The notes under the pieces are model-generated. The model saw only the letters and a list, made by a program, of their open reading frames with translations. It searched no databases and was not told where the DNA came from. The position numbers and the translations under genes are program-made. Positions 40,163 to 49,331 of a DNA stretch of 64,000 nucleotides are shown here, piece after piece. The first letter of the stretch is position 1, and every line of letters begins with the position of its first letter. Origin of the DNA: Woeseiaceae bacterium (lineage in GTDB: Bacteria > Pseudomonadota > Gammaproteobacteria > Steroidobacterales > Woeseiaceae); NCBI GenBank assembly GCA_021773035.1, contig JAJFKU010000016.1:1-64000 (forward strand), given 5' to 3'.

Positions 40163-40201
40163 TAAAATCTGCAAACTTGCCCGCGTTTGGGCTGGCGCGT
40201 T

Positions 40202-41152
40202 CTAGCTACCGGAATACACGCGGACGTACTCTACGTCCATCGTGACCGGAAATACCGTGTTGGCATCCGGTGAGCCGGGCAAGTTACCGCCGACCGCAAC
40301 GTTAAGAATAATGTAAAAAGGCTGGTCAAACGGTGCCGGGAATGCGGCAGACGGTGTCGACCACGAGTTTTGCATGGCGTACAGGACGCCGTCGACATAC
40401 CAGCGAACCTCGGTCGCGTCCCACTCGATCGCGTAATCGTGGAATTCTGCCGAGGCACTGCTCGGCACCGTGTAGGTGTTCCCGGTAAACACGTTGTTAG
40501 GAAACGCCGGGCCATGGTGCAGGGTTCCAAGCACATTGTTGCCGCCAGCAGCGTCGAGATTGACCGCTTCCATGATGTCTACCTCACCCGATTGAGGCCA
40601 CGGTCCGTAGACCTCATCCTGAGACAGCATCCAGAAGGCCGGCCACAGCCCCTGCCCCGCCGGCAGGCGCATTCTTGCCTCTATGCGGCCGTACTTGAAC
40701 GCGAATCGATCACGTGTATTGATGCGGGCCGAGGTGTAGTCGTACTGCGCGATCGCCTGCTCCAGTGCAGTGATCGTCAGCATGCCGTTGCCGAGCTGAG
40801 CATTGTCCGGCAGGTAGTATTGGAGCTCGTTGTTACCCCATCCCGGAATGCCATACTCGGTACCATCCCCGGTCTCGAAGAACCACGACTGAGGGTCCAG
40901 TTGTCCGCCATCGAATTCATCGCTCCAGACCAGCGTCAACGCCCCGCCTGCAGACACGGCGTTATTGTTCGCGGCCGTGAGTGTGGGGTTACCGATATTG
41001 ACATTGCTTTGCGGCGGCAGGATCACTGGCGGCAGCACCTCAACAGCGGATAGCAGGTCCGCCTGGTTACCGTCGCCACCGCACGCTGACAACAAGAACA
41101 ACGGTGCCAGTGCCATCACTACGCCTGGCGAGCTCGTTCTGAGTATTCTCAT
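40202..41152 (-). CDS. GH16 endo-beta-1,3-glucanase lipoprotein
   Basis: GEVDIMEAVN catalytic motif; lipobox LLSAC; start at MRILRTSSPG. Confidence 0.92.
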   Translation of the reverse strand: MRILRTSSPGVVMALAPLFLLSACGGDGNQADLLSAVEVLPPVILPPQSNVNIGNPTLTAANNNAVSAGGALTLVWSDEFDGGQLDPQSWFFETGDGTEYGIPGWGNNELQYYLPDNAQLGNGMLTITALEQAIAQYDYTSARINTRDRFAFKYGRIEARMRLPAGQGLWPAFWMLSQDEVYGPWPQSGEVDIMEAVNLDAAGGNNVLGTLHHGPAFPNNVFTGNTYTVPSSASAEFHDYAIEWDATEVRWYVDGVLYAMQNSWSTPSAAFPAPFDQPFYIILNVAVGGNLPGSPDANTVFPVTMDVEYVRVYSGS

Positions 41153-41230
41153 GGGTGGTTTCCATACGGTTTGAGCGCAGGAAACCATTTCCCTGCGCTA
41201 CGTGTAAGAAACCTCAATAAAGCAAGAATT

Positions 41231-41244
41231 GACAGCGTTGTCAA
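41231..41244. promoter_or_regulatory. Candidate LacI-type operator
   Basis: TGACAGCGTTGTCA upstream of GH16. Confidence 0.8.
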
Positions 41245-41264
41245 TTTTGCGACCAAAGTATCGC

Positions 41265-41465
41265 CTAGGCAGGCTGGCGGCGACCCATCCACCATGCCCG
41301 GCGACCCGGGCGTCCACCATCCCGGCAGGACTGCCGGGGTTCGTCCATGGGCTTTCTGAGTCGCTCGTGTAGAATGGCGGGCACTGCCGCGAATCCGGCT
41401 ACTGTCGTCATGCCACCCAGGCTTAGTGAGAACGCGTCAAGATTTTCATTCGGCTTTTTGAACAT
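41265..41465 (-). CDS. Possible small protein with Arg/Trp-rich C-terminus
   Basis: MFKKPNENLDAFSLSLGGMTTVAGFAAVPAILHERL...; GGAGAGAAGAC upstream of ATG. Confidence 0.4.
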   Translation of the reverse strand: MFKKPNENLDAFSLSLGGMTTVAGFAAVPAILHERLRKPMDEPRQSCRDGGRPGRRAWWMGRRQPA

Positions 41466-41592
41466 GTCTTCTCTCCGTAACACAGTGGTTACACTTGGAA
41501 TTACCGGCCGCTCCATGCGTCCGATAACGCACGATAGGCAGATCAGAGAAAACTCACAAACGAAAAAAAGTCAGCTTGACGCTGAAAAAAAT

Positions 41593-42483
41593 TCAGCCTG
41601 GCTGGCTAAAGTTTTGCAATATCCAGTCGCGCAATAAAACGACGCCTCGAGATGGAGACTCATCCTTCCCAACCAGGAAGTAGCTGACGTCAGCGACCAG
41701 CTCATGTGGAAACAGGCGCACAATACTGCCCTGCTTGAACCATTGCTCACCGAGCGGAACCGGCACGAGTGCCGCACCAATCCCGCGTTCGGCAGCCCGA
41801 ACGATGGCGATCATCGAATCGAGACGAATAACCTTGCTGTCGGCGGGCAATCGGACGCCCGCGCTTTTCGACCACTGCTTCCACGCCTTGGGTCGTGACT
41901 CATGGACAATCAACGGAAAATCACTGACGATTTCCTTGCGCTTGACGATCAGTTCCTTCTTGAAGTCCGGCGATCCGGCCGCGACCATCCGCAGCGGAAA
42001 CAGCAGATTGGATGTGCTGTTCTCCGGCGGCGCCTTGAACAAACGGATGGACAGATCGGCTGTTGGTGGAAGATGGTCGGACGATTCGTCGCTGGTGCCA
42101 ACCTGAATATCGATCTCCGGATGCGCCGCCGTGAACTCACGCAGTCTTGGAACGAAGTACTCACTGGCAAAGAACGGTTGTACCGAGATACGGACTGCCG
42201 TTCTCGGCTCGCTCTTCCGGTACCCTGCTACGACGCCATCAATCTCTTCAATGAGCGGGCTGACCTCTGCATAAAGCAGGCGACCGGTTTCTGTGAGGCG
42301 CAAATCACGATGACTGCGTTCGAAGAGCTGCAGACCGAGCTCTGTCTCGAGACTCTTTATCTGGTGACTGACTGCCGACGAGGTAATGAACAACGCCTCA
42401 CCGGCATCGCGAAAACTCTCGTATTGAGCGGCCGTGCAGAAAGTTCGCAGCCCGCGAAGTGAAACGTTGCCGGTACCGCTCAC
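41593..42483 (-). CDS. LysR-family (GcvA-like) transcriptional regulator
   Basis: HTH SFRDAGEALFITSSAVSHQIKSLETELGLQLFERSHRDL. Confidence 0.93.
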   Translation of the reverse strand: MSGTGNVSLRGLRTFCTAAQYESFRDAGEALFITSSAVSHQIKSLETELGLQLFERSHRDLRLTETGRLLYAEVSPLIEEIDGVVAGYRKSEPRTAVRISVQPFFASEYFVPRLREFTAAHPEIDIQVGTSDESSDHLPPTADLSIRLFKAPPENSTSNLLFPLRMVAAGSPDFKKELIVKRKEIVSDFPLIVHESRPKAWKQWSKSAGVRLPADSKVIRLDSMIAIVRAAERGIGAALVPVPLGEQWFKQGSIVRLFPHELVADVSYFLVGKDESPSRGVVLLRDWILQNFSQPG

Positions 42484-42489
42484 CGATTA

Positions 42490-43518
42490 TTACCTCATTA
42501 CTTGCTTGGGCGTGCGGTCGACATTGAACAGGCCCCAGTGTTTTTCGGCACCCAGTACATTGCCCGGATCGCCTTTCCAAGGCTCGTCGAACGCCTCAAA
42601 GAAAAACACGGTGATGTTCGTCTGCGTCGCCCAGTCGTTGAGTTCACTGAAATAGCGGGTTTGATTATCCTCACTCGCGCGGTCACCGAACTCGACAGCG
42701 GTCGTTGCCCATCCCGCTTCGAGAATTGCCATAGGTTTGTCGGGCAGCGCCTGATGAACGCGATCCATATTCTCGATCGTGTAGGCAAGCGCTTCATCAA
42801 TTGTCTTCTCTTCCCACGCCGGATACGTATGTATGCCGAGAAAGTCCACCTCGGCCGCCAGTGGCGCTCCGTCTTCGATCCACCATTCGTAGTTATCCGC
42901 AACAGTCACGGGTTGTTCGATTGCAGCCTTAACGATACGAACGTATTCGATCACCTTGGCGAGCGGCACCATGTGGTCGTTCCACTCGACGAGCGCCTCG
43001 TTGCCGACGTTGACGGCAACAACGATGTCGTCGAATTCATTAGCGAGACGAATCCCACGGGCGAGCTCTGCATCGTTGCGCAGAGCGTTCGCCGCCAGTT
43101 CATGATCCGGTATCGGCTCGTCAAGCCACGGGCATCCCTCGTGATTGCTGAACTCCGCATCGAGCCACATGCCAAGCAGAACCTTGATCGGCAGATCGTG
43201 ATCCCGAATCAGCTCGAGTGTCGTTACGGAGTTCTCCCCGGAGTCATAAAGGCGTATCAACGTAAAATTGTGCGCGACCAGAATTTCCAGGTCCTCCAGG
43301 ATTTCATCTTCACTCGGGTTGACAGCGCCATCACCACGGTCCGGGTGCTGACCTTCCCGAAACCCCGAATAAGCTACTGCCATCACCTCGCCATGCAAAA
43401 GATCGCTCGGCGATTGTTGTGTACTGCTCACTACTGCCATGGCCTCTTCTTCTCCTGGGGGGGCGCTACATCCAGCTATAGCAAGTGCAAGAATCGCAAA
43501 TAGTTTAAGAATCTTCAT
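42490..43518 (-). CDS. GH17-like glycosidase lipoprotein
   Basis: Lipobox AIAGC; VAVNVGNEALVEW; AILEAGWATT; FFEAFDEPWKG. Confidence 0.82.
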   Translation of the reverse strand: MKILKLFAILALAIAGCSAPPGEEEAMAVVSSTQQSPSDLLHGEVMAVAYSGFREGQHPDRGDGAVNPSEDEILEDLEILVAHNFTLIRLYDSGENSVTTLELIRDHDLPIKVLLGMWLDAEFSNHEGCPWLDEPIPDHELAANALRNDAELARGIRLANEFDDIVVAVNVGNEALVEWNDHMVPLAKVIEYVRIVKAAIEQPVTVADNYEWWIEDGAPLAAEVDFLGIHTYPAWEEKTIDEALAYTIENMDRVHQALPDKPMAILEAGWATTAVEFGDRASEDNQTRYFSELNDWATQTNITVFFFEAFDEPWKGDPGNVLGAEKHWGLFNVDRTPKQVMR

Positions 43519-43519
43519 G

Positions 43520-45751
43520 TCATCGACTCTCCAATCGAAATTCCGTTCTCAGCTGCGTTTCCGAACTGCCACCGGCCCAGACGTGGAACTCGCCGGGCTC
43601 GGTCACCAGCTGCCCGTCTCTCCCGTAGAATGACAGGTCGTCGGTGTGCAATCGAAAGTCCACCGTAACAGTCTCGCCAGGCTCGACGTGAACCCGCTGA
43701 AATCCTTTCAGCTCCTTCACAGGTCGTGTCACGCTGGCAACCGGATCACGGACGTATAACTGCACTACCTCCTCAGCCGCAACGCCGCCAGTGTTGCAGA
43801 CGTCGACACTGACAGTCACTTCGTCTCCCGGCTTTAGCTCATTCGCGCTCATGCGAATATGTCGGTATTCGAACTGCGTGTACGACAGGCCATGACCGAA
43901 CGCAAACAACGGCGTGAAACCCGCATCCAGATGAAATGCACTCATGCCCAGCGATGTTTGCGGAGCGCGTGTGTCGATATCGTCGATGTGGGCAATATTG
44001 TCCCAGGACGGTGGTTTACCGGTGTTTTTCTGGTTGTAGTAGATAGGAATCTGTCCAACCATACGCGGGAAGCTTACTGGCAGCTTGCCGGAAGGTGACT
44101 CGATACCAAACAGCAGATCCGCAATGGCCGGTCCACCCATAGCCCCCGGGTGCCAGGCAAACAGCAGTGCATCTACCTGATCGACAATATTCGTCAGCGT
44201 CAGCGGTCTTCCTGCCTGGATCACGGCAACGACCGGCTTACCGGTTTCGCGTATTCGCCGCACCAGCTCTGCCTGATCGCCGGGCAGGTTGATGTCGGCG
44301 CGTGAGTGGGCTTCCCCGGAGAGTATCGATTCTTCGCCGAGAAACAGAATCGTTACATCCGAATCGCGCGCCGCCGCCACAGCCTCATCGAATGCCTCGC
44401 TGGCCCTGCTGCGGGAGTTTTCCATCGCGCGAACGTAGCGGACGTCGGCCGCATCGCCGACAAGGCTGCGGAGCGCCTGCAGCGGGGTAACGCTGAGTTC
44501 CACGTCACCGTCGAAAACCCAGGTGCCGAGTTGTTGATAAGGCGCATCCGCCAGTGGACCGATGACAGCGATCGAGTTCAGTTCAGCGGCCGCCAACGGC
44601 AGTACGTTGTGCTCGTTTCTGAGCATGACAACACTCTGCGTTGCCGCCTGTTTCGCCGTTTCCAGCGCCCATCCATTCGCGACCGCCGGCAACTCTTCCG
44701 GTTTAGTGAACGCGTTCTCGAAAAGCCCGAGTCTGAACTTGGCGCGCAGAATATTCGCGACGGCGGTATCGATACTGCCGATACTGATCCGGCCCGCCTC
44801 GACGAGTTCGGCAAGATGCCCGCTGTAGGCGTCACCTGCCATTTCCATATCGACACCGGCAGTCGCGGCTTCGTAAGCCGACTCGCGGTCATTCTCCGTC
44901 AGGCCGTGAATCTGCAGCTGCCGAATCGAGTCCCAGTCGCTGACAACGAAACCGTCGAAACACCACTCCTCTCGCAACACCTGCCGCAACAGAAATTCGT
45001 TACCGGTGGCCGGCACGCCATTGAGGTCGGAGAAAGACGTCATCAATGTCGCTACGCCGGCATCGACAGCCGCGTTAAACGGCCGCAGATAAACGTTACG
45101 AAGTTCACTTTCCGGAATATCGGTAGTCGCGTAGTCGCGGCCGCTTTCAGCCGCGCCATAACCCGCAAAATGCTTGGCGCAAGCGGCTATCGAACCTGTC
45201 GCCGAGAGGTCCTCGCCCTGGAAACCCTCAACCATGGCCACCGCAAGCCTGCTCGCCAGGAATACGTCCTCGCCGAGGCTCTCGGCAATACGTCCCCAAC
45301 GCGGATCGCGCGATATGTCGATCATCGGCGCAAAGGTCCAGTTGATACCGCTCGCCGCCGCCTCGATAGCGGCAACGTGTGCGGCTTCCCTGACAAGATT
45401 GGGGTTCCATGTCGCCGCCTGGCCCAGCGGGATCGGCGCGACCGCCTTGAACCCATGGATAACGTCGCGGCCGACCAGCAGCGGAATGCCGAGTCGGGAT
45501 TCCTCCATCGCGATACGTTGCAGTTCGTTGACTGCGGCTACGTCGACGATATTGAGCACCGCGCCGATACGGCCGGCACGCAGCCCGTCGGCGAGATAGT
45601 CCGGCGCATATCCATCGCCGGCGTTCAGCTGGGACATCTGGCCGATTTTCTCGGCCAGCGTCATCTGAGTCAGCAAGGTATTAACCCGTTCTTCGATCGT
45701 GTTTACATCATTGCCGCGATTAGCCAGGGGAGCATTCATATTTGTCATCAA
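43520..45751 (-). CDS. GH3 beta-glucosidase
   Basis: GFVVSDWDSIRQL nucleophile motif; C-terminal fibronectin-III-like domain. Confidence 0.95.
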   Translation of the reverse strand: MMTNMNAPLANRGNDVNTIEERVNTLLTQMTLAEKIGQMSQLNAGDGYAPDYLADGLRAGRIGAVLNIVDVAAVNELQRIAMEESRLGIPLLVGRDVIHGFKAVAPIPLGQAATWNPNLVREAAHVAAIEAAASGINWTFAPMIDISRDPRWGRIAESLGEDVFLASRLAVAMVEGFQGEDLSATGSIAACAKHFAGYGAAESGRDYATTDIPESELRNVYLRPFNAAVDAGVATLMTSFSDLNGVPATGNEFLLRQVLREEWCFDGFVVSDWDSIRQLQIHGLTENDRESAYEAATAGVDMEMAGDAYSGHLAELVEAGRISIGSIDTAVANILRAKFRLGLFENAFTKPEELPAVANGWALETAKQAATQSVVMLRNEHNVLPLAAAELNSIAVIGPLADAPYQQLGTWVFDGDVELSVTPLQALRSLVGDAADVRYVRAMENSRSRASEAFDEAVAAARDSDVTILFLGEESILSGEAHSRADINLPGDQAELVRRIRETGKPVVAVIQAGRPLTLTNIVDQVDALLFAWHPGAMGGPAIADLLFGIESPSGKLPVSFPRMVGQIPIYYNQKNTGKPPSWDNIAHIDDIDTRAPQTSLGMSAFHLDAGFTPLFAFGHGLSYTQFEYRHIRMSANELKPGDEVTVSVDVCNTGGVAAEEVVQLYVRDPVASVTRPVKELKGFQRVHVEPGETVTVDFRLHTDDLSFYGRDGQLVTEPGEFHVWAGGSSETQLRTEFRLESR

Positions 45752-45870
45752 CCGTAAGCTACAGGACGTAGCCCGTATAAGGGGTTAGGGCGAGGCATCG
45801 ATGCAGGCGGCCACAGCCGCACGGACCGCTTCCACGCCTCGATCTCATCGTATAGCGTTTTAGCAATGTT

Positions 45871-45884
45871 TGACAGCGCTGTCA
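45871..45884. promoter_or_regulatory. Candidate LacI-type operator
   Basis: TGACAGCGCTGTCA perfect palindrome between GH3 and MFS genes. Confidence 0.85.
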
Positions 45885-45889
45885 ATTTC

Positions 45890-47395
45890 ATGGAGTATAC
45901 ACCTCAAAGAAGAAGACTCAAACGAGCCTGGGGGAAAGTATTGAGTGACGCCAATCATTACGTGACCGCTCCTGAAGATCGGATTCCGTTCTTTCAGAAA
46001 GTCATCTTCGGTGCCGGAGCATTCGTAAACAACATACTCGCCTACGCGATGGGCGGTATGGTTATTGTCCTCAACCTTGGCCTCGGGATGAATCCGGCGC
46101 TGGTCGGTCTGCTGGGTGCTCTTCCCCGTCTGACCGACGCGATTACTGACCCGCTTATGGGTTACATCTCGGACAACACTCGAACGCGCTGGGGCCGCCG
46201 ACGACCCTATATTTTCTGCGGCGCCATCGCCGTTGCCATCGTATTCGCGTTGCTTTGGCAACTGCCCGGCGGTATGAGCGAGGCTTTTTACTTTTGGTGG
46301 TTCCTGATCGGTTCGATCATTTTCTATCTTGCGTACACAATGTTCGCCACACCGTGGGTCGCGCTCGGCTATGAGTTGACACCGGACTATCACGAGCGTA
46401 CGCGCCTTATGGGCGTGCAGAATATCATCGGCAACCTTGCTTACATGATTGGTCCTTATTTCCTCGCGATCATGAACAGCAAGCTGCTCTTCGACAATAT
46501 GGTCGACGGCGCTGCCGGACTTGCAATAGTAATAGCGGTTTGTGTTGCGGCCATCGGCGTCCTCCCCGCCATCCTGCTGCGCGAGCGATTTGTCGCTGCT
46601 GCAGCCGTCGAGTCTGAGGAAACCGGCGCGAAAGTGAGTGCCGCCGCCGCAGCGATGCGAGCAGCCGGGGAGTTTTTCTCCGGCTTCGCGGCATCACTCA
46701 AGTTCAAACCATTTCTGAAACTTTGTGCAGCAACGTTTCTTGTTTTCAACGGTTTCATGCTGATCGCGGCATTCCAGACCTACGTGATAATCTATTTTGT
46801 GTTCGGTGGTGACACCGACCAGGGTGCCGTGTTCGCGGGTCACGCGGGCGCGCTGGGCGCATTCTCGACGCTCTTTATCGTCGCGTTGATCACGTGGTTA
46901 TGTCCGAAGTTCGGTAAACGACGTGCCTTCTATGTGACGACCGGTATATCGATGTTCGGTTACCTGCTCAAATGGGTTTGCTACACGCCGGAACATCCCT
47001 GGTTGCTGCTGATCCCCGCGCCGTTTATCGCGTTTGGTTTTGCGGGTCTGTTTACGTTGATGCCTGCGATGGTGGCCGATGTCGTGGACGCGGATGAACT
47101 CGAAACCCACGAACGGCGCGAAGGCATGTATGGCTCGATATTCTGGTGGGTCGTGAAGCTGGGAATGGCGGCAGCGCTGGCGGCTGGCGGTTTCCTGTTG
47201 AACTTCACCGGTTTCGACGTAACGCTTGGCGGCGACCAGGCCGAACAGACGATCTATATGATGCGCATATACGATATTTTCGTACCGATCCTGGCGTCCG
47301 GCATTGCGATATGGGCGATCGCGTCGTACACCATCACTGAAGAAAAGGCGCACGACGTACGGATGCAACTCGAAGCGCGTCGCGGAGCAGTCTAG
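45890..47395 (+). CDS. MFS / GPH-family sugar:cation symporter
   Basis: DAITDPLMGYISDNTRTRWGRRRPYIF; 12 TM-like; start MEYTPQRRR chosen to exclude the operator. Confidence 0.9.
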   Translation: MEYTPQRRRLKRAWGKVLSDANHYVTAPEDRIPFFQKVIFGAGAFVNNILAYAMGGMVIVLNLGLGMNPALVGLLGALPRLTDAITDPLMGYISDNTRTRWGRRRPYIFCGAIAVAIVFALLWQLPGGMSEAFYFWWFLIGSIIFYLAYTMFATPWVALGYELTPDYHERTRLMGVQNIIGNLAYMIGPYFLAIMNSKLLFDNMVDGAAGLAIVIAVCVAAIGVLPAILLRERFVAAAAVESEETGAKVSAAAAAMRAAGEFFSGFAASLKFKPFLKLCAATFLVFNGFMLIAAFQTYVIIYFVFGGDTDQGAVFAGHAGALGAFSTLFIVALITWLCPKFGKRRAFYVTTGISMFGYLLKWVCYTPEHPWLLLIPAPFIAFGFAGLFTLMPAMVADVVDADELETHERREGMYGSIFWWVVKLGMAAALAAGGFLLNFTGFDVTLGGDQAEQTIYMMRIYDIFVPILASGIAIWAIASYTITEEKAHDVRMQLEARRGAV

Positions 47396-47426
47396 CAGTA
47401 GTTTGGATTAGCGAAAGCAGTTTTGA

Positions 47427-48497
47427 CTACGGCCGTATCGTGCCCTCGGTGGTGGCGGCGCCCTGCTGCTTCAGTATCCGCGTGTGCTTCTCAAGCAGCC
47501 GTTCAGCCGCCTGGTGAACAATGTCTTTGGAAAAACCGCTCCAGAAAGCCGGACCGTCAGGCCATTCCCGGTCTGACAACGCCGCTGTGAGATCGCTAAT
47601 GACGTACCAGTTCGCCAGCGCGTGTGGGGAACTTTCCGTTCGCAGCGCGGCACTGGTGAAGCCTGTCAGCAAACGCTCGAGCTCACTGTCCGCGTATGCC
47701 AGCTCCGTCAGCTTGGCCCGATACTCCAGATCGGCACTGCCTATACTGGGAAAGATGCCGTAATCTGCGAAATGCCGGCCCTCATGTTTTAGATACGAAA
47801 CGAGAAATTTCTCCGCAGCACGATCATAGCTGTTCACTGCGAACAAACCGTCCGCGTTCGCCCATCCACCCGTACCGTGTTTACCCATCGTCGCAAACCT
47901 TAGCCACCCTTTCGAGATAAAGCCGTCGAGAAAGTTAACAGTAACCGGCTGTAGCGTATCGGTCAGTTCGACACCGTAGCTCACGGTCTCGTTTTCTCGC
48001 CAGATCATGAATTCCAGCAGCGGTGCCGTACGCCCAAGAAGTACGAAATATCCCCGTTTCTCAAGTGCTGCCTTGAGCGCTGCCAGGATGTCGCCGTCGT
48101 GGCTCGTGGAATCCCAGCCGTCATGGATTCTCAGCAAGTCGGCGACGCCCTCATATAGTGCCCCTTCAGATGCTGCAAGCCCCGAGGGTTCGAGCAGCGC
48201 TTCACGCCAGTAGTCCTGATACAGGTGAGCAGTTGCCCGCAGCAACTTGTCATCCGCGGCATCGAGGTCAAGGCCGGAGGTTCTGGCGATGAAGCGCGCA
48301 TGGAATTCGTCATAGTAGTCCTGCTCTTCGCGGCCACGAACCGTCTTGGACAGCTCGCGTTCAACCATCGACAGATCGCCTTGAAGCGCAAGGGCTCTGT
48401 AAGACGTCAGGAATCCTTCACCGCCATGATCAGGCGATTGCGCGCACGCAGGGGTGGCAACTAAAAGAAACACCGCAAAAACGTAGGTCTGATACAC
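47427..48497 (-). CDS. Secreted HExxH-containing hypothetical protein
   Basis: Signal peptide; SYLKHEGRHFADYG. Confidence 0.7.
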   Translation of the reverse strand: MYQTYVFAVFLLVATPACAQSPDHGGEGFLTSYRALALQGDLSMVERELSKTVRGREEQDYYDEFHARFIARTSGLDLDAADDKLLRATAHLYQDYWREALLEPSGLAASEGALYEGVADLLRIHDGWDSTSHDGDILAALKAALEKRGYFVLLGRTAPLLEFMIWRENETVSYGVELTDTLQPVTVNFLDGFISKGWLRFATMGKHGTGGWANADGLFAVNSYDRAAEKFLVSYLKHEGRHFADYGIFPSIGSADLEYRAKLTELAYADSELERLLTGFTSAALRTESSPHALANWYVISDLTAALSDREWPDGPAFWSGFSKDIVHQAAERLLEKHTRILKQQGAATTEGTIRP

Positions 48498-48568
48498 CGC
48501 TTTCCTCAGCCAGCATGGAATCTGTCGCCCGAAAATACGCCGATCCCCCTGGATCGTCTGGAACGTAA

Positions 48569-49306
48569 TTGATATCGGAGAGCAGGAGCCCGCGTCATGG
48601 CTTGATCTACGTACGCATCACGTTATTCTTGATACCGATGGTCTTTACTACTGAACATAGAAAACGCAGCGCCCTGCACGCGCACCGTCATCCGGAATCC
48701 TATGTCAGCCTGGTCTTGAAAGGCACCTATTCCGAGCAAAGTGTCGACGGCAATTATCTGCTGGAAGCAGGTACGATTGTCTATCATCCGGCCCACCATC
48801 GACACGCCAATACTTTTGAAAACAGCTCGGCTCTGGTGCTGAATCTGGGGGTAGAACTCACCCCGGACCTGCCGTACGCTGCGGCGAGCGTTCCACGCCT
48901 GGCGCGGTATCTGGAACGGATGATGACGAAGCGCTCGTCAACGCTCAAAGCGACCCTCGAGGAGCTCTTCGGTAGCAGCACAACCAAACCCAAGCTGACG
49001 CCTACCTGGATGCAGGGACTTGCAGGCTCGTTACGTGACACTACGAATCATCAGTCAATACACGATATCTGCCAGGGCCTGGACATTAGTCCCGAGCACG
49101 CCTGCCGGGAGTATCGCCGCCACTTTGGCGTTAGTCCCGGAGAGTATCGACGGGAGTTTCGCCTGCGAAGCGCTTGCGATGCACTATCCGCCGGTGTTTC
49201 TCCGAGTGCAGCTGCGCAGCAGGCAGGGTTCGCCGATCAGAGCCACCTCGGAAGAGTTATGAAAAACGCGCTTGGCAAGACACCGGCAACATACCCGTGT
49301 AAGTAA
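48569..49306 (+). CDS. AraC-family transcriptional regulator
   Basis: Cupin-like N-terminus (HRHPESYVSLVLKG); two HTHs, SAAAQQAGFADQSHLGRVMKNALGKTPATY. Confidence 0.92.
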   Translation: MISESRSPRHGLIYVRITLFLIPMVFTTEHRKRSALHAHRHPESYVSLVLKGTYSEQSVDGNYLLEAGTIVYHPAHHRHANTFENSSALVLNLGVELTPDLPYAAASVPRLARYLERMMTKRSSTLKATLEELFGSSTTKPKLTPTWMQGLAGSLRDTTNHQSIHDICQGLDISPEHACREYRRHFGVSPGEYRREFRLRSACDALSAGVSPSAAAQQAGFADQSHLGRVMKNALGKTPATYPCK

Positions 49307-49331
49307 ATTTCACGGCAGGCGCATTTACCGG

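Noticed and set aside
44306-45757. 483-aa antisense ORF opposite GH3
   Set aside because: Long shadow frame of a GC-rich gene; no recognisable domain and the GH3 frame is unambiguous.
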